Shown here: in pieces, positions 38,849 through 49,704 of the stretch
How positions within the stretch are numbered: the stretch's first letter is position 1
How the letters are laid out: each line of letters begins with the position of its first letter
Assembly: GCF_030769565.1 (NCBI RefSeq)
Contig: NZ_JAVCAP010000019.1
Location: forward strand, 1-64,000
DNA length: 64,000 bases
Direction: 5' to 3'
DNA from: Methylophilus aquaticus
GTDB lineage: Bacteria; Pseudomonadota; Gammaproteobacteria; Burkholderiales; Methylophilaceae
Program-made: the position numbers and the translations under genes
Notes under the pieces: model-generated
What the model saw: only the letters and a program-made list of their open reading frames with translations
Databases searched by the model: none
Told to the model about the DNA's origin: nothing

Positions 38849-39348
38849 GGCATTAACAAAATACATTTTGCCATGGCTTGCACCATATAGCGTTTTACAG
38901 AGCGCTCACTGACTTTTAACTGCATTGCGATCTGCGCATAGGTCAGCCCATCAAGCTGGGAGAGTAGAAAAGCATCCCTGACTTTAGAGGGTAGTTGGTC
39001 TAACAGGCTATCAATTTGCTGCAAGGTTTCCAGGATCAATTGTTGATGTTCTAGTGAAGGCGTAGCTGTCATTGGGAACTGAGCCAGTGAATCCAGATAG
39101 GCTTTTTCTAATACACGCCTGCGATACAAATTCGCAACTAAGCGCTTAGCCACAACAGTAAGGTAAGCACGGGGCTCATTGATCGCATCACACACCACAT
39201 CTTCATTTGTGGATGTATGGATAATGCGAATAAAAGTATCTTGCGCGATATCTGCAGCATCTGCTGAATCGCCCAATTTCCGGTTCAACCAATTGAAAAG
39301 CCAGCGGTGATGATCAAGATAAAGGTGATGAACAATATTTTTCGACAT
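38845..39348 (-). CDS. ECF sigma factor, FecI-like
   Basis: 167 residues from MSKNIVHHLY (39348); the frame is open 32 codons further. Sigma region 2 (FNWLNRKLGDSADAADIAQDTF) and region 4 (LPSKVRDAFLLSQLDGLTYA, IAMQLKVSERSVKRYM) are clear. It directs RNA polymerase to the receptor gene when iron-siderophore binds. A possible Fur site lies 36 bases upstream. Translationally coupled to the FecR-like gene. Confidence 0.9.
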   Translation of the reverse strand: MSKNIVHHLYLDHHRWLFNWLNRKLGDSADAADIAQDTFIRIIHTSTNEDVVCDAINEPRAYLTVVAKRLVANLYRRRVLEKAYLDSLAQFPMTATPSLEHQQLILETLQQIDSLLDQLPSKVRDAFLLSQLDGLTYAQIAMQLKVSERSVKRYMVQAMAKCILLMP

Positions 39349-39383
39349 ACTGAAGAGGCATGAAACTAAATTCAACCGGATTG

Positions 39384-39402
39384 ATAAATAAGAACCATTA
39401 TC
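39384..39402. promoter_or_regulatory. Candidate Fur box upstream of the FecI-like gene
   Basis: ATAAATAAGAACCATTATC matches the 19-bp Fur consensus at 13 positions, with the right half ACCATTATC nearly perfect. The site is 36 bases before the sigma-factor ATG, a suitable position for iron repression. Confidence 0.5.
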
Positions 39403-39503
39403 ATATAGGTGAATTTTAGCGTCAATGTCTACATGCCATGTCAACCTTTAGAAGTCAGCCGCGAGACAATCATGGATTCACTACAGCATATCTCTAAAGA
39501 CAT

Positions 39504-39890
39504 TCAATCTTGTTGCATTTCGAGTATGACATAAGCAAGCGCCAGGTTTTTTTCATCACTGATGCTGATATGTGACTGGTGAATATGGTGCTGTTTGAGA
39601 AAGGCCTGCAACGTGGCCGAAAGCTGTAACAAAGGACGACCAAGGGCATCATGCGTGACTGCGATATTTTGAAAACTGACCTCACCGCGTATCCCGGTCC
39701 CAATCGCTTTGGCAAAAGCCTCTTTGGCGGCAAATCGCTTGGCCAGGAAGCGCGCCTTGAGCTGGCTGGACTGGAAGTCCGGCCACTCCGACTCAGCCAG
39801 AATGCGCTTGGCAAAAGCCTCGCCGAACTGGTCGAGTGAAGACTGAATCCGTTCGACTTCTACAATATCGGTACCGATGCCAAATATCAT
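39504..39890 (-). CDS. acpS: Holo-[acyl-carrier-protein] synthase
   Basis: 128 residues from MIFGIGTDIVEVERI (39890). The Mg-binding Asp8 is in GTDIVEVERI and the Glu in RFAAKEAFAKAIGTG. It transfers 4'-phosphopantetheine from CoA to acyl carrier protein. An open frame extends 20 codons upstream without homology. It is downstream of pdxJ and the small membrane gene, the usual pdxJ-acpS neighbourhood. Confidence 0.95.
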   Translation of the reverse strand: MIFGIGTDIVEVERIQSSLDQFGEAFAKRILAESEWPDFQSSQLKARFLAKRFAAKEAFAKAIGTGIRGEVSFQNIAVTHDALGRPLLQLSATLQAFLKQHHIHQSHISISDEKNLALAYVILEMQQD

Positions 39891-39901
39891 CTTTATATTT
39901 C

Positions 39902-40198
39902 CTATGTATCTACTTGTTCTTGAGTATTTACATAATCGCAACGTATGCAAGACTTAACCGTAAACCTGCGTTTACTCACTATCTTGGCAAAAATCAGGCC
40001 CACCAAACCAATAGCACCCAACAAGACGTATACACTAAACTTTCCATACCGATAACCATCTTCTAAGAAAAGCTTAAGTAGATAAACTATTGCAATAGTT
40101 GGTATCAATGCAAGAAGTACCTGAAACCAGTTCAGTGTCATTTTTTTTGTAATGAACAAAGCATTGCCACAAAGTGGGCAACCTTCTTCTACATTCAT
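39902..40198 (-). CDS. Small membrane protein with N- and C-terminal CxxC pairs
   Basis: 98 residues, not recognised. CPLCG at residues 7-11 and CIRC at about 83-86 bracket two hydrophobic segments (about 24-43 and 55-71), so the two CxxC pairs could meet on the cytosolic side as a split zinc-ribbon. The start overlaps the pdxJ stop by 4 bases and the gene is AT-rich compared with pdxJ and acpS, between which it appears inserted. Confidence 0.7.
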   Translation of the reverse strand: MNVEEGCPLCGNALFITKKMTLNWFQVLLALIPTIAIVYLLKLFLEDGYRYGKFSVYVLLGAIGLVGLIFAKIVSKRRFTVKSCIRCDYVNTQEQVDT

Positions 40199-40923
40199 CG
40201 TGGTGAAAACTCTTTCATCAGCGCTTTCATTTCCCGCACAGCATGATCCCAGCCAACAAACAGAGCATGTGCCACGATCGCATGGCCGATATTAAGCTCT
40301 TCAAACCCCGACAAGCGGGCAATGTGATGCACATTATGATAGTGTAAGCCATGTCCGGCATTCACGACCAGCCCGGCGGCTTTGGCATGCTGCAGCGCGG
40401 CTTCAATTCTTTCCAACTCTTCAAGCTGCGCCTTCTCCGTTTCGGCATCGGCAAAAGTGCCAGTATGTAGCTCAATCACCGGCGCCCCCATTTTAACTGC
40501 GGCATCAATTTGCGCTAAATCCGGCGCAATAAACAGGGATACACGGATCCCCTGTGCGGACAGTTTTTTCACCGCATGCTCCACCTTGGCGTAATGGGTG
40601 AGCACATCCAGGCCGCCTTCGGTAGTACGCTCTTCGCGACGCTCAGGCACCAGGCAGACATCTTGCGGATTGACCTGAATGGCAATGTCGATCATTTCGC
40701 TGGTCACCGCACATTCGAGGTTCATTTTGGTTTGCAGCAAGGGACGCAGCGCGAAAATATCGGCATCCTGCATGTGGCGGCGGTCTTCACGCAAATGCAG
40801 GGTAATACTGTCTGCACCAGACTGTTCGGCACGCAGTGCTGCCTGCACCACGCTGGGGTATTTGGTGCCACGCGCCTGACGGATAGTGGCAACGTGATCG
40901 ATATTGACGCCTAGTTTTAACAT
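40195..40923 (-). CDS. pdxJ: Pyridoxine 5'-phosphate synthase
   Basis: 242 residues from [19 protein letters not shown] (40923); the open frame extends upstream without homology. The [11 protein letters not shown] start, HLREDRRHM and GHGLHYHN are PdxJ hallmarks. The enzyme condenses 1-deoxyxylulose-5-phosphate with 3-amino-2-oxopropyl phosphate in vitamin B6 synthesis. Confidence 0.96.
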   Translation of the reverse strand: MLKLGVNIDHVATIRQARGTKYPSVVQAALRAEQSGADSITLHLREDRRHMQDADIFALRPLLQTKMNLECAVTSEMIDIAIQVNPQDVCLVPERREERTTEGGLDVLTHYAKVEHAVKKLSAQGIRVSLFIAPDLAQIDAAVKMGAPVIELHTGTFADAETEKAQLEELERIEAALQHAKAAGLVVNAGHGLHYHNVHHIARLSGFEELNIGHAIVAHALFVGWDHAVREMKALMKEFSPR

Positions 40924-41058
40924 GGTTAGATTCTCAGTTTTTTTATCAATTGCAGCAATTCGAATTTTAAACTTTTTTGGGCACGGGATGAGCACATCAT
41001 CGCCAGACACTCATGAAAACGATTGATAACATATAACACTATTTGTTTGCAGGCTACA

Positions 41059-41811
41059 TCAGAAGCCTTGCAAATCCACCAGCAACTGGCGCGTATGTAA
41101 CGGCTTTTCACCGAGATAGTGTTGCAGCAAGTAACGCATCAGCTGCTTGCTTTGCGCTTGCGTGACCACATTACTGTAATCACCTCGCGCCATGTCCAGC
41201 AAAGTACTACCTTGCATCAAGACGCCATGCCTGGTGGCTGAAGGTGCACATGCACCATAGTCTGCTTCAAAACGATAGGACTCATTGGCATGAATCACTT
41301 CGCCATGCTCATCGTAGGTGAGTGGCACTGCGTAACCAAGTTCCTGTAACATTTTCAACTCAAAGCGCCGCATGATTTGCGCCAATTGTTGCGAGTCTGG
41401 CATTTGTTGTAAGGTAGAAAGCGTTTGTACAGTTTGCGCATAATACTCAAACAGTTGGGCATGGGCGTCGTCGCGGGGAAGTAGCCGTAACAGCAGTTCG
41501 TTCATGTAAAAACCGCACATCAGCGCATCCCCCCTGAGCAAGGTGAGGCCTGTCATCCACTCAAGATCATGCAGGGTTTTGAGTTCATTTTTACCTGACC
41601 AGGTGCCGGCCAATTGCTGAAACGATTGCAGCATGCCGCGCATGGCTGAGAGTGGCCTGCGCGCCCCTTTGGCGACAGCGGCAATACGGCCAAACTCCTG
41701 GCTGAACATCTCCACCACCAAGCTGGTTTCTTTAAAAGGGTAGGTGTGCAGAATAAAGACCGGCTGCTGCGATTGTTTGTGAGACCCGGAATCTGGCTTG
41801 CTCACTGCCAT
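41059..41811 (-). CDS. recO: DNA repair protein RecO
   Basis: 250 residues. The N-terminal OB fold (QPVFILHTYPFKETSLVVEM) and following VAKGARRPLSAMRGML are conserved. RecO loads RecA on SSB-coated DNA with RecR. It sits between era and pdxJ, the conserved order of this beta/gammaproteobacterial operon. Confidence 0.93.
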   Translation of the reverse strand: MAVSKPDSGSHKQSQQPVFILHTYPFKETSLVVEMFSQEFGRIAAVAKGARRPLSAMRGMLQSFQQLAGTWSGKNELKTLHDLEWMTGLTLLRGDALMCGFYMNELLLRLLPRDDAHAQLFEYYAQTVQTLSTLQQMPDSQQLAQIMRRFELKMLQELGYAVPLTYDEHGEVIHANESYRFEADYGACAPSATRHGVLMQGSTLLDMARGDYSNVVTQAQSKQLMRYLLQHYLGEKPLHTRQLLVDLQGF

Positions 41812-41831
41812 GCTGCTGACTTGCGTTTAAA

Positions 41832-42734
41832 CTAGAAGCCCAGGCTCTTCAAGGCGCGCTCATCGTCAGCCCAGCCACCTTTAACCTTGACCCAGGTTTC
41901 GAGATAGACTTTGGATCCAAACAGCTTTTCCATGTCTTGTCGCGCTTCGGTAGAGATTTGCTTGAGCTTTTCGCCACCTTTGCCAATAATCATCGGCTTC
42001 TGGCTGTCTTTATCGACAATAATGACGGCAAAAATCCGGCGCAGTTTTTTCACGGTTTCAAACTTTTCAATTTCGACCGTCATTGAATAAGGCAACTCAT
42101 CGCCAACCAGCCTGAATATTTTTTCACGAATCAGCTCTGCTGCCAAAAAGCGCTCGTTTTTATCGGTGAGTTCATCTTCGCCATACATGGCGGGCTGCTC
42201 TGGCAAGTGCTCGCGCACAGCCTCCAATAGCTCGTCCAGGTGCTGGTTCTTTTTGGCACTGACTGGAATAATCCCGGCAAAATCAAACAGCAGGTCAAAG
42301 TCCTGAATTAATGGCAACAGGTTACCTTTGTCTCCCATCAGGTCGGCTTTGTTCACCACCAGCAACACCGGCTTGTTTTTTGGCAACAACTTGAGTACCA
42401 GTTCATCCGCTTCGCCAAGCTTCATCGGCTCGATCACAAACAGTACAACATCGACCTCTGTGAGTACTTGTGTGACTGTTTTATTCAGTGTTTTGTTTAG
42501 AGCATTGATGTGTTTTTGCTGAAAACCGGGCGTGTCTACAAACAAAAACTGAGTATCTTCAGTGGTGTGTATGCCGAGCAAACGGTGCCGCGTGGTTTGC
42601 GCTTTACGCGAAGTGATCGCCAATTTCATACCTAGAATATGGTTTAACAATGTAGATTTTCCGACATTGGGACGGCCAACGATGGCCACGGTTCCGCATC
42701 TAAATACTTCTGCGGCAGAGGTATGTTCTGTCAT
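41832..42734 (-). CDS. era: GTPase Era
   Basis: 300 residues from [11 protein letters not shown] (42734). G1 [10 protein letters not shown]3 DTPGF, G4 NKAD and a C-terminal KH domain ([20 protein letters not shown]) are complete. Era binds 16S rRNA 3' end in 30S assembly. The ATG overlaps the rnc stop (ATGA), the standard rnc-era coupling. Confidence 0.96.
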   Translation of the reverse strand: MTEHTSAAEVFRCGTVAIVGRPNVGKSTLLNHILGMKLAITSRKAQTTRHRLLGIHTTEDTQFLFVDTPGFQQKHINALNKTLNKTVTQVLTEVDVVLFVIEPMKLGEADELVLKLLPKNKPVLLVVNKADLMGDKGNLLPLIQDFDLLFDFAGIIPVSAKKNQHLDELLEAVREHLPEQPAMYGEDELTDKNERFLAAELIREKIFRLVGDELPYSMTVEIEKFETVKKLRRIFAVIIVDKDSQKPMIIGKGGEKLKQISTEARQDMEKLFGSKVYLETWVKVKGGWADDERALKSLGF

Positions 42735-43402
42735 GATTGAATTTTTTCCATGGCGAGTTTTGCCGCCTGTTGTTCGGCCACCCGACGGCTGGTGCCGACC
42801 CCGGTGGTGGTCATTTTTAACTTGTGCAAGGTGCATCTGACAGTAAAGCTTTGCGCATGCGCCTCGCCCTCTATCGACACTACTTCATATTCCGGCAGTT
42901 CCATTTTTTTACTTTGCAAATACTCTTGCAATTGTGATTTGGCATCTTTATCAATGACCTTGGGATCAATGATGGTAAGTTTTTCGGCATAGAGCAAAGT
43001 TACCACTTGTTCAGCTGCGAAAAATCCGCCATCGAGATACACGGCACCGACAATCGCTTCCAATGCATCGGCCAGGATAGAAGGGCGCCGCCAACCAGCA
43101 CTTTTCAACTCCCCTTCGCCCAGCTTGAGCGCATCTCCCAAATGCAAGGTCGAAGCTATTTCAGCCAAACTCGATTCTTTGACCAGTTTGGCACGCAAAC
43201 GGCTCAAGTCACCCTCTGGCAAATCTGGAAAGCGTTTAAACAGTTGATGGGCAATAATAAAGTTCAACACACTGTCACCCAAAAACTCCAGGCGTTCATT
43301 GTTGGCAGCCGAAAAACTGCGGTGTGTCAGTGCTTGTTGCAGTAGTTGAGGCTGCGTAAAGGTGTAACTGATGCGTGTTTGTAAAACCGGAAGTGCGTTC
43401 AT
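42731..43402 (-). CDS. rnc: Ribonuclease III
   Basis: About 223 residues from the ATG at 43402; a GTG four codons earlier (43414) overlaps the DUF4845 stop (TAGTG) and is also possible, but GAGGAG is only 2 bases before it. The catalytic signature [12 protein letters not shown] and the double-stranded RNA-binding domain at the C-terminus ([20 protein letters not shown]) are clear. It processes rRNA precursors. Confidence 0.95.
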   Translation of the reverse strand: MNALPVLQTRISYTFTQPQLLQQALTHRSFSAANNERLEFLGDSVLNFIIAHQLFKRFPDLPEGDLSRLRAKLVKESSLAEIASTLHLGDALKLGEGELKSAGWRRPSILADALEAIVGAVYLDGGFFAAEQVVTLLYAEKLTIIDPKVIDKDAKSQLQEYLQSKKMELPEYEVVSIEGEAHAQSFTVRCTLHKLKMTTTGVGTSRRVAEQQAAKLAMEKIQS

Positions 43403-43413
43403 GTCGGCAGACA

Positions 43414-43779
43414 CTACTCCTCACTGGTCGCATTAAAGTCTATGACCAGGCCAATGGTGTCTGTCAGCGGAATTTTTTTCTGATACTGCACCGCTACCCC
43501 GCCGCTACCAATCACAAGATCACGGCCCTTGATGTCATTGATCATTTCCACATGCATCTGGTGATCAAAGGCTTCACGACGTTGCGCATCAGATTGTAGC
43601 AAAGGGTCGTTGGCAATACGCTTGACTGTGCTCTGGATAGTGTAAAACTCAATATAAGAAGGCAACGCCTTGAGAGCTACGCCACCCAGAATACCAAACG
43701 CTGTCAGAACTAATAATATACCAAGCAGCCCGATACCTGATTGTGATCGAATGTTGCCAGTGTTCTGTTTCATAAGCAC
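43414..43779 (-). CDS. DUF4845 membrane protein
   Basis: 121 residues with one N-terminal transmembrane helix ([22 protein letters not shown]), resembling a type IV pilin-like start. DUF4845 is usually found between lepB and rnc in betaproteobacteria, as here. Function unknown. The stop overlaps the possible GTG start of rnc. Confidence 0.88.
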   Translation of the reverse strand: MLMKQNTGNIRSQSGIGLLGILLVLTAFGILGGVALKALPSYIEFYTIQSTVKRIANDPLLQSDAQRREAFDHQMHVEMINDIKGRDLVIGSGGVAVQYQKKIPLTDTIGLVIDFNATSEE

Positions 43780-43828
43780 ATATCCTTAAGCAAGAAGACC
43801 CGTATCATCCATCAGCACAACGCTGTGA

Positions 43829-44644
43829 TTACCCTATACTTTGCCCGATACGGTGCCATTGGTCAAAGTTAAACCAGATAAAAAAGGCCCGACCAACCAA
43901 ATATTGTTCAGAGACAAATCCCCACACCCGGCTATCCGAACTGTTATCCCGATTGTCACCCATGGCAAAATACTGGCCCTCAGGCACTGTAATCGTCTCG
44001 CCTTGCATCAGGCGGTCACCCGGACTACCTGGCGCATATTGATTCATGATGTCGTGCACCAACACCTCGTGTTTAACTGCGCCCAGTTGCTCGCTCAGAC
44101 GCGAGGCGGTCACATCGACGGCACGGGCATCACCGGTTTCGTCATTCACGTTTAATGCATATTGATACGGTTTGATAAAGTCCAGGCTGACCACTTGTCC
44201 ATTGATCGTCAATTGCTTGTCATGGTATTCAATTTTGTCACCAGGCAAGCCAACTACGCGCTTGATATAGTCGATGGAAGGGTCTGGCGGATAATGAAAT
44301 ACAAAGACATCGCCGCGTTGCGGCTGGCCAATCGGATAAAACACCTTATTGAGAATAGGCACACGCAGACCATAAGTAAACTTGTTGACCAGAATATAGT
44401 CACCAGCCAGCAGGGTTGGCATCATCGAGCCTGACGGAATTTTAAACGGTTCAACGATAAAAGAGCGCACCGTAAACACCAGCAAAATCACCGGGAAGAA
44501 ACTTTTGCTGTATTCGACATACCATGGATCTGCCACTTCACCCAAGGCAGAGGCCTGACGCTTTTTACGCAAGACCACAATATCCAGCAACCAAATGGCA
44601 CCAGACACCAGCAAAATCACCAACATAAACATTGCAAAATACAT
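43829..44644 (-). CDS. lepB: Signal peptidase I
   Basis: 271 residues with two N-terminal membrane helices. The catalytic Ser73 is in PSGSMMPTLL and Lys128 in YIKRVVGLPGDKI, with GDNRDNSSDSR near the C-terminus. It removes signal peptides from exported proteins. It lies 38 bases after lepA in the same operon. Confidence 0.96.
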   Translation of the reverse strand: MYFAMFMLVILLVSGAIWLLDIVVLRKKRQASALGEVADPWYVEYSKSFFPVILLVFTVRSFIVEPFKIPSGSMMPTLLAGDYILVNKFTYGLRVPILNKVFYPIGQPQRGDVFVFHYPPDPSIDYIKRVVGLPGDKIEYHDKQLTINGQVVSLDFIKPYQYALNVNDETGDARAVDVTASRLSEQLGAVKHEVLVHDIMNQYAPGSPGDRLMQGETITVPEGQYFAMGDNRDNSSDSRVWGFVSEQYLVGRAFFIWFNFDQWHRIGQSIG

Positions 44645-44682
44645 ACTGACTTCCTGTAATGGACTTTACGGGAACACCCGAT

Positions 44683-46476
44683 TTATTTATCTTCTACACG
44701 CAGAATGGCAAGGAAGGCTTCTTGCGGAATTTCCACGTTCCCCACCTGCTTCATACGCTTTTTACCTTCTTTTTGTTTTTCCAGCAACTTGCGTTTACGC
44801 GTAATATCGCCACCATAACATTTGGCAATCACGTTTTTACGCATGGCTTTTACCGTTTCGCGCGCAATAATATTCGCGCCAATCGAGGCCTGGATAGCAA
44901 TATCAAACATCTGACGTGGAATTAACTCACGCATTTTGGATACCAGTTCACGGCCGCGATACAGACTATTGGCACGGTGTACAATCAGGCTCAAGGCATC
45001 CACGCGCTCACCATTGACCATAATATCCAATTTGACCAGATCCGCCGCACGGAACTCGAGAAACTCGTAATCCATCGAAGCATAGCCGCGTGAGACTGAT
45101 TTCAACTTATCAAAGAAATCGAGTACCACCTCATTGAGCGGCATTTCGTAGCTCAACATCACCTGACGGCCCATGTACTGCATATTGCGCTGGATACCAC
45201 GCTTATTGTTACAGAGTGTCATCACTGGTCCGACATAGTCTTGCGGCATCAGCAGATTCACCACAATCATCGGCTCGCGAATTTCCTCTACCCGTGAAGG
45301 CTCTGGCAACCGTGATGGATTTTCGATTTGCACCACTTCGCCACTTCTGAGCAAGAGCTCGTAAATCACAGTCGGCGCAGTGGTAATCAAATCCATATCG
45401 TACTCGCGCTCGAGGCGTTCCTGCACGATTTCCATATGTAATAAACCGAGGAAGCCGCAACGGAAACCGAAGCCCAGGGCCGTTGAATTTTCCGGCTCGA
45501 ACTGCAAGCTGGAATCGTTCAAACTTAACTTTTCCAGCGCGGTGCGCAATGACTCAAACTGGTTGGACTCAACAGGATACAAGCCAGCAAACACCTGCGG
45601 CTTGACCTCTTTAAAGCCGGGCAAAGCTGCTGCTGCAGGCTTGCCTGCCAAGGTGACGGTATCGCCCACTTTGGCAGCAGCCAGCTCTTTAATACCGGCA
45701 ATAATAAACCCCACTTCACCGGCGCTGAGCTGGGCACGTTGCAAAGACTTGGGCGTAAACACCCCCACCTGTTCGCACAAATACTCGGCACCGGTCGCCA
45801 TCAGGCGAATTTTTTCCTTGGCACGCAGTACACCATCCACCACACGCACCAGCATGACCACACCGACATAATTATCAAACCAGGCATCAATCACCAACGC
45901 CTTGAGTGGTGCATTGATATCACCCTTGGGTGGTGGAACCTTGGCAACGACCTCCTCAAGTACATCACGCACGCCCACACCGGTTTTCGCCGAGCAACGC
46001 ACAGCATCCGTCGCGTCCACCCCAATCACATCTTCAATTTCCTGCATGACGCGCTCGGGGTCCGCCGAAGGCAAGTCTATCTTGTTGAGCACCGGGGTGA
46101 CTTCCACACCCAAATCAATCGCGGTATAGCAATTGGCCACACTTTGCGCTTCAACTCCTTGCGAAGCATCCACCACCAGCAAGGCCCCTTCGCAAGCGGA
46201 AAGCGAGCGGCTGACCTCGTAACTGAAGTCAACATGTCCTGGGGTGTCAATCAAATTGAGCTGATAGATTTCGCCATTATTGGCTTTGTATTGCAAGGCG
46301 GCCGTTTGCGCTTTGATGGTAATCCCGCGCTCGCGCTCAATATCCATACTATCGAGCACCTGCGCTTCCATTTCGCGGTCAGCCAAGCCACCGCATAACT
46401 GAATAATACGGTCTGCCAGTGTCGACTTGCCATGGTCAATATGGGCAATAATCGAAAAATTACGAATGTTTTTCAT
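44683..46476 (-). CDS. lepA: Elongation factor 4 (LepA)
   Basis: 597 residues from [19 protein letters not shown] (46476). GTPase motifs [17 protein letters not shown] and NKIDLP are intact, and the LepA-specific C-terminal domain is present. It is a ribosome-associated translational GTPase. An open frame of 18 codons upstream lacks homology. Confidence 0.97.
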   Translation of the reverse strand: MKNIRNFSIIAHIDHGKSTLADRIIQLCGGLADREMEAQVLDSMDIERERGITIKAQTAALQYKANNGEIYQLNLIDTPGHVDFSYEVSRSLSACEGALLVVDASQGVEAQSVANCYTAIDLGVEVTPVLNKIDLPSADPERVMQEIEDVIGVDATDAVRCSAKTGVGVRDVLEEVVAKVPPPKGDINAPLKALVIDAWFDNYVGVVMLVRVVDGVLRAKEKIRLMATGAEYLCEQVGVFTPKSLQRAQLSAGEVGFIIAGIKELAAAKVGDTVTLAGKPAAAALPGFKEVKPQVFAGLYPVESNQFESLRTALEKLSLNDSSLQFEPENSTALGFGFRCGFLGLLHMEIVQERLEREYDMDLITTAPTVIYELLLRSGEVVQIENPSRLPEPSRVEEIREPMIVVNLLMPQDYVGPVMTLCNNKRGIQRNMQYMGRQVMLSYEMPLNEVVLDFFDKLKSVSRGYASMDYEFLEFRAADLVKLDIMVNGERVDALSLIVHRANSLYRGRELVSKMRELIPRQMFDIAIQASIGANIIARETVKAMRKNVIAKCYGGDITRKRKLLEKQKEGKKRMKQVGNVEIPQEAFLAILRVEDK

Positions 46477-46762
46477 TGATGAATACGGGTTATTTACAAG
46501 CAAGAAAGGCGCTTTGACGCGCCTTTTCAATTTGAGATATTTTACAGCAAATGCATGAATATCAGTGATTTATTTTGAGAGTCAGAGACGCCAGGCATAC
46601 TGATCAGCCCTCGCCAGACACCCGCACACACCCAATGGAGCCCACAACTTTTCGGGTGATTCAAGACCGGATGAAAAAGTGATTGCAACGTGTAACCCGG
46701 GCATACAAAAGGACTGCATAAATGGATCATATTGATTATGTATCGGCAGTCAGCACATCAAA
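46477..46762. other. Intergenic stretch upstream of lepA
   Basis: No ORF is supported. A stem GGCGCGTC.../AGGCGC (46505-46528) lies just before lepA in its 5' leader. Otherwise I see nothing definable; the lepA promoter must lie here. Confidence 0.4.
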
Positions 46763-46784
46763 AAGGCGGGAATTTCCCGCCTTC
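46763..46784 (-). terminator. Terminator of the sigma-E operon
   Basis: The stem AAGGCGGGA/TCCCGCCTT lies 20 bases after the mucD stop. It separates the rpoE-mucD transcript from lepA. Confidence 0.75.
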
Positions 46785-46803
46785 ATTAGCTGTAGCTAAT
46801 GGC

Positions 46804-48228
46804 CTATTTGCCCACTTTAATCGGGACATATAAAGTATTTTCACCTCGCTGCACGAGCACGGCAACTGTTTTACCAGCACTCACCGCGTTTATTTGCTTA
46901 TTAAACAGCTCCACACTCTGACTCTCACTGTTGTTCAAGCCCAGAATCACATCACCACGACGGATGCCCGCCTGCGCTGCTGCTCCTGTACTCTCAATGA
47001 CCAGAAGACCGTTCTTGCCATTCAGTTTTTTCTTCTGCTGTGGCGTGAGCTCACGCAAGGTCAGGCCTACCTTGTTCGCTTCCGGCTTGGCAGTCTCCTT
47101 GCTGGCTACGGGCGCTTCATTTTGCTCAGTTGGGATCTCGCCAACACCAATTTGCAGAGTTTTAACTGCATTTTTCCGCAAGACATCAACCGGAACAACT
47201 TTGCCAGGCTTGGTTGCGGCCACGGCACGAGGTAAATCACTGGAGGTGTTGATTGGCTTGCTATCAAACTTCAAAATCACATCACCGGCTTCCAACCCAC
47301 CTTTATCGGCAGGGCTGTTTTTCTCAACGCCAGCCACCAGCGCACCATTGGTGTTTTTCATACCGAAAGACTCTGCCAGCTCTTTGGTGATTTCCTGAAT
47401 GGCTATCCCCAGCCAGCCCCGAGAAATCTTTCCAGTCGCCTTGAGTTGATTGGAAATATCAATCGCGACATCAATCGGTATACTGAATGACAGCCCCATC
47501 GAGCCACCACTCTTGCTGTAAATTTGCGAGTTCACACCAACCACCTCACCACGCAGATTAAACAATGGCCCGCCTGAGTTACCAGGATTAATTGCCACAT
47601 CGGTTTGAATAAATGGTACATAGTTTTCTTGAGGCAAGGCGCGCCCTTTGGCGCTGACTATCCCGGCAGTCATGGTGTTTTCCAAGCCAAACGGGGAGCC
47701 AATTGCAGCCACCCACTCACCCACCTTGAGTGCGTTGGGATCCCCAATGGTGACCTTGGGCAACCCCGTTGCCTCAATTTTGATCAACGCGACATCCGTG
47801 CGTTTGTCGGCGCCAATAATTTTCGCCTTGAACTCACGCTTGTCATACAGCTTTACCAGCACTTCATCCGCTTCACTTACCACGTGCGCATTGGTCAGAA
47901 TAAAGCCGTCGCTACTGATGATAAATCCGGACCCCAGCGACTGAGACTTGTAGTCCTGTCCGCCTTCCTGCCCGGGTGCGCCTGGCATCCCGGGAATACC
48001 GAATCTGCGCAGAAACTCCTGCAACGCTTCATCATTAGGCATGCCCGGGAAGCCAATCGTACCCGCACCATGCACCACCGATGTAATGCTGATATTGACC
48101 ACTGCCGGCCCCTGCTTTTCGGCCAACTCAGTAAAATCCGGCAAGTCTTTGGCTTGTGCCGTCAACACCGGGCTACTCACAACCACCGCACAAGCCAGCA
48201 TCAGGCTTGAAATCCAAGTTCTTATCAT
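46804..48228 (-). CDS. mucD: Periplasmic serine protease, DegP/MucD family
   Basis: 474 residues with a signal peptide ending TAQA. The catalytic triad His115 (TNAHVV), Asp145 (TDVALIK) and Ser218 (GNSGGP) is complete, with two PDZ domains after. It degrades misfolded envelope proteins. The gene is the last of rpoE-rseA-rseB-rseC-mucD, as in Pseudomonas, hence the symbol. Confidence 0.94.
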   Translation of the reverse strand: MIRTWISSLMLACAVVVSSPVLTAQAKDLPDFTELAEKQGPAVVNISITSVVHGAGTIGFPGMPNDEALQEFLRRFGIPGMPGAPGQEGGQDYKSQSLGSGFIISSDGFILTNAHVVSEADEVLVKLYDKREFKAKIIGADKRTDVALIKIEATGLPKVTIGDPNALKVGEWVAAIGSPFGLENTMTAGIVSAKGRALPQENYVPFIQTDVAINPGNSGGPLFNLRGEVVGVNSQIYSKSGGSMGLSFSIPIDVAIDISNQLKATGKISRGWLGIAIQEITKELAESFGMKNTNGALVAGVEKNSPADKGGLEAGDVILKFDSKPINTSSDLPRAVAATKPGKVVPVDVLRKNAVKTLQIGVGEIPTEQNEAPVASKETAKPEANKVGLTLRELTPQQKKKLNGKNGLLVIESTGAAAQAGIRRGDVILGLNNSESQSVELFNKQINAVSAGKTVAVLVQRGENTLYVPIKVGK

Positions 48229-48243
48229 GATTATTCCTATTAT

Positions 48244-48714
48244 TTAACCATTGTGAAAAGTGACGCAACTCTCTGTGGCCAGCCTGACCACTTCAGGCCG
48301 GGCAAACCCATGTGGACGTACCGCGAGAAACCCTTTGACCCATAACCAGGCCAAAGCCAATCCAAGCACAGCACCACACACCGCATACAGATCCCCGCCG
48401 AATAGTGAAGAAAAGAGAGCCGCAAACACTAACATGGTGATCAAGGGCAGCAAATACAAGAGCAATGCCGCATGCATCACGGCCTGTTCATCGATTGCAA
48501 TAATCACACTTTGGCCGATTTGCGCATGAATGGAATTGTTAGCAGAGAACCTTGCCTGCTGGTGGGCGAGCAACTTGCCCCATATCTGATTACCGCAACC
48601 ACGGGTTTTGCCACACAACCCACAGGCAGTTTTACGCTCAATTTCCAGATATGCCAACGGTTGTTCGGGATTTTGATTGTCGGTAGCCACAACCAGCGCA
48701 CGTTCTTCGATCAT
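48244..48714 (-). CDS. rseC: RseC/SoxR-reducing-system protein
   Basis: 156 residues. The N-terminal cytosolic part has a cysteine cluster CGLCGKTRGC (Cys31, 34, 40). Two membrane helices follow (about 78-96 and 105-122). RseC is a positive modulator of sigma-E and is also linked to SoxR reduction. Located between rseB and mucD. Confidence 0.9.
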   Translation of the reverse strand: MIEERALVVATDNQNPEQPLAYLEIERKTACGLCGKTRGCGNQIWGKLLAHQQARFSANNSIHAQIGQSVIIAIDEQAVMHAALLLYLLPLITMLVFAALFSSLFGGDLYAVCGAVLGLALAWLWVKGFLAVRPHGFARPEVVRLATESCVTFHNG

Positions 48715-48729
48715 AGCCGTACCGGAGTT

Positions 48730-49689
48730 TTATTTTTTGAAAGTGACCTGCTGGGCAATTTGCTCAACAGTTTGCGCTGGCACCTCACCCACGACGACCA
48801 GCTGGTAGCCATTGAGTACATGTGCACAGACGTTGGTTGAACCCATGTTTTTCTTGCCAATGCGGGGTTGCATACCTTTGACAATCGGCTCTACAAACAA
48901 GGACACCGACGCCAGACCATCAGAAAAAATCAGTTGTTGAACGGGGGCTTTGCCGGGCACCTGCAACTGAATCTGGTCTATTTTCCGATAGCCTGCTGGC
49001 AAGTTAGGAACAACCAGATTATCCTGAATATGATTCAATTCAGTGGTGTCATCCATCACATATGGCTTGGTGGCGTCAATTTTAGGCTGAAACCAGTCCA
49101 AATCTTTGGTCTGCAACATTGCCACCTGATTAAATCCTATTTGCTCCAGAGTGTGGTGCTGCATATCCATCATGCTCATTTTAAGAAGCAACCCGTACTC
49201 GGTATCAGACCAGATGCGATACTGATAGCGCAGATTGTCATTCGGAACAAGGTCGATGACACTTGCCATCCTACCGGCCACTCTTTCAGTGCCAACCAGC
49301 TTCAATTTATAACTATGCCTGAGTTGCTGCAGCTGGGTAGGTAACATGGCTGGAAACAAATTTTGACCACGGCGCTTTTCAATGACTATTTTGTCATTTT
49401 TAGCATTAAAAATGACAATATCATCGCCCTCACTAAACACTTCGCGAGGACGGCCATCAAGTACAACATTGCGGGTAAATTCACGGCCTGCTTCGTACAT
49501 ATGCGTAATTTGTACAGACCGAATGGTAGCGCCGTTTTGATAGACAAATAAACCTTGATAATTCAGCTCTCTGGCTGCTGAGGCCGTTTTTTGCAAAACA
49601 AGCCATAAATCTTCATCCGCGAACACTGGCTGATGAAGATATATACCGAGAACTAGACTTAGAACTAACCGCAATGGCATATCGAGCAC
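48730..49689 (-). CDS. rseB: RseB/MucB, periplasmic regulator of sigma-E
   Basis: 319 residues with a signal peptide ending PVFA. The LolA-like N-terminal domain (ELNYQGLFVYQNG, RREVFSEGDD-like segment PREVFSEGDD) and the C-terminal domain (GLASVSLFVEPI) are conserved. RseB shields RseA from proteolysis until unfolded LPS or lipoproteins bind it. Confidence 0.93.
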   Translation of the reverse strand: MLDMPLRLVLSLVLGIYLHQPVFADEDLWLVLQKTASAARELNYQGLFVYQNGATIRSVQITHMYEAGREFTRNVVLDGRPREVFSEGDDIVIFNAKNDKIVIEKRRGQNLFPAMLPTQLQQLRHSYKLKLVGTERVAGRMASVIDLVPNDNLRYQYRIWSDTEYGLLLKMSMMDMQHHTLEQIGFNQVAMLQTKDLDWFQPKIDATKPYVMDDTTELNHIQDNLVVPNLPAGYRKIDQIQLQVPGKAPVQQLIFSDGLASVSLFVEPIVKGMQPRIGKKNMGSTNVCAHVLNGYQLVVVGEVPAQTVEQIAQQVTFKK

Positions 49690-49704
49690 GACGACAAAAT
49701 AAAA

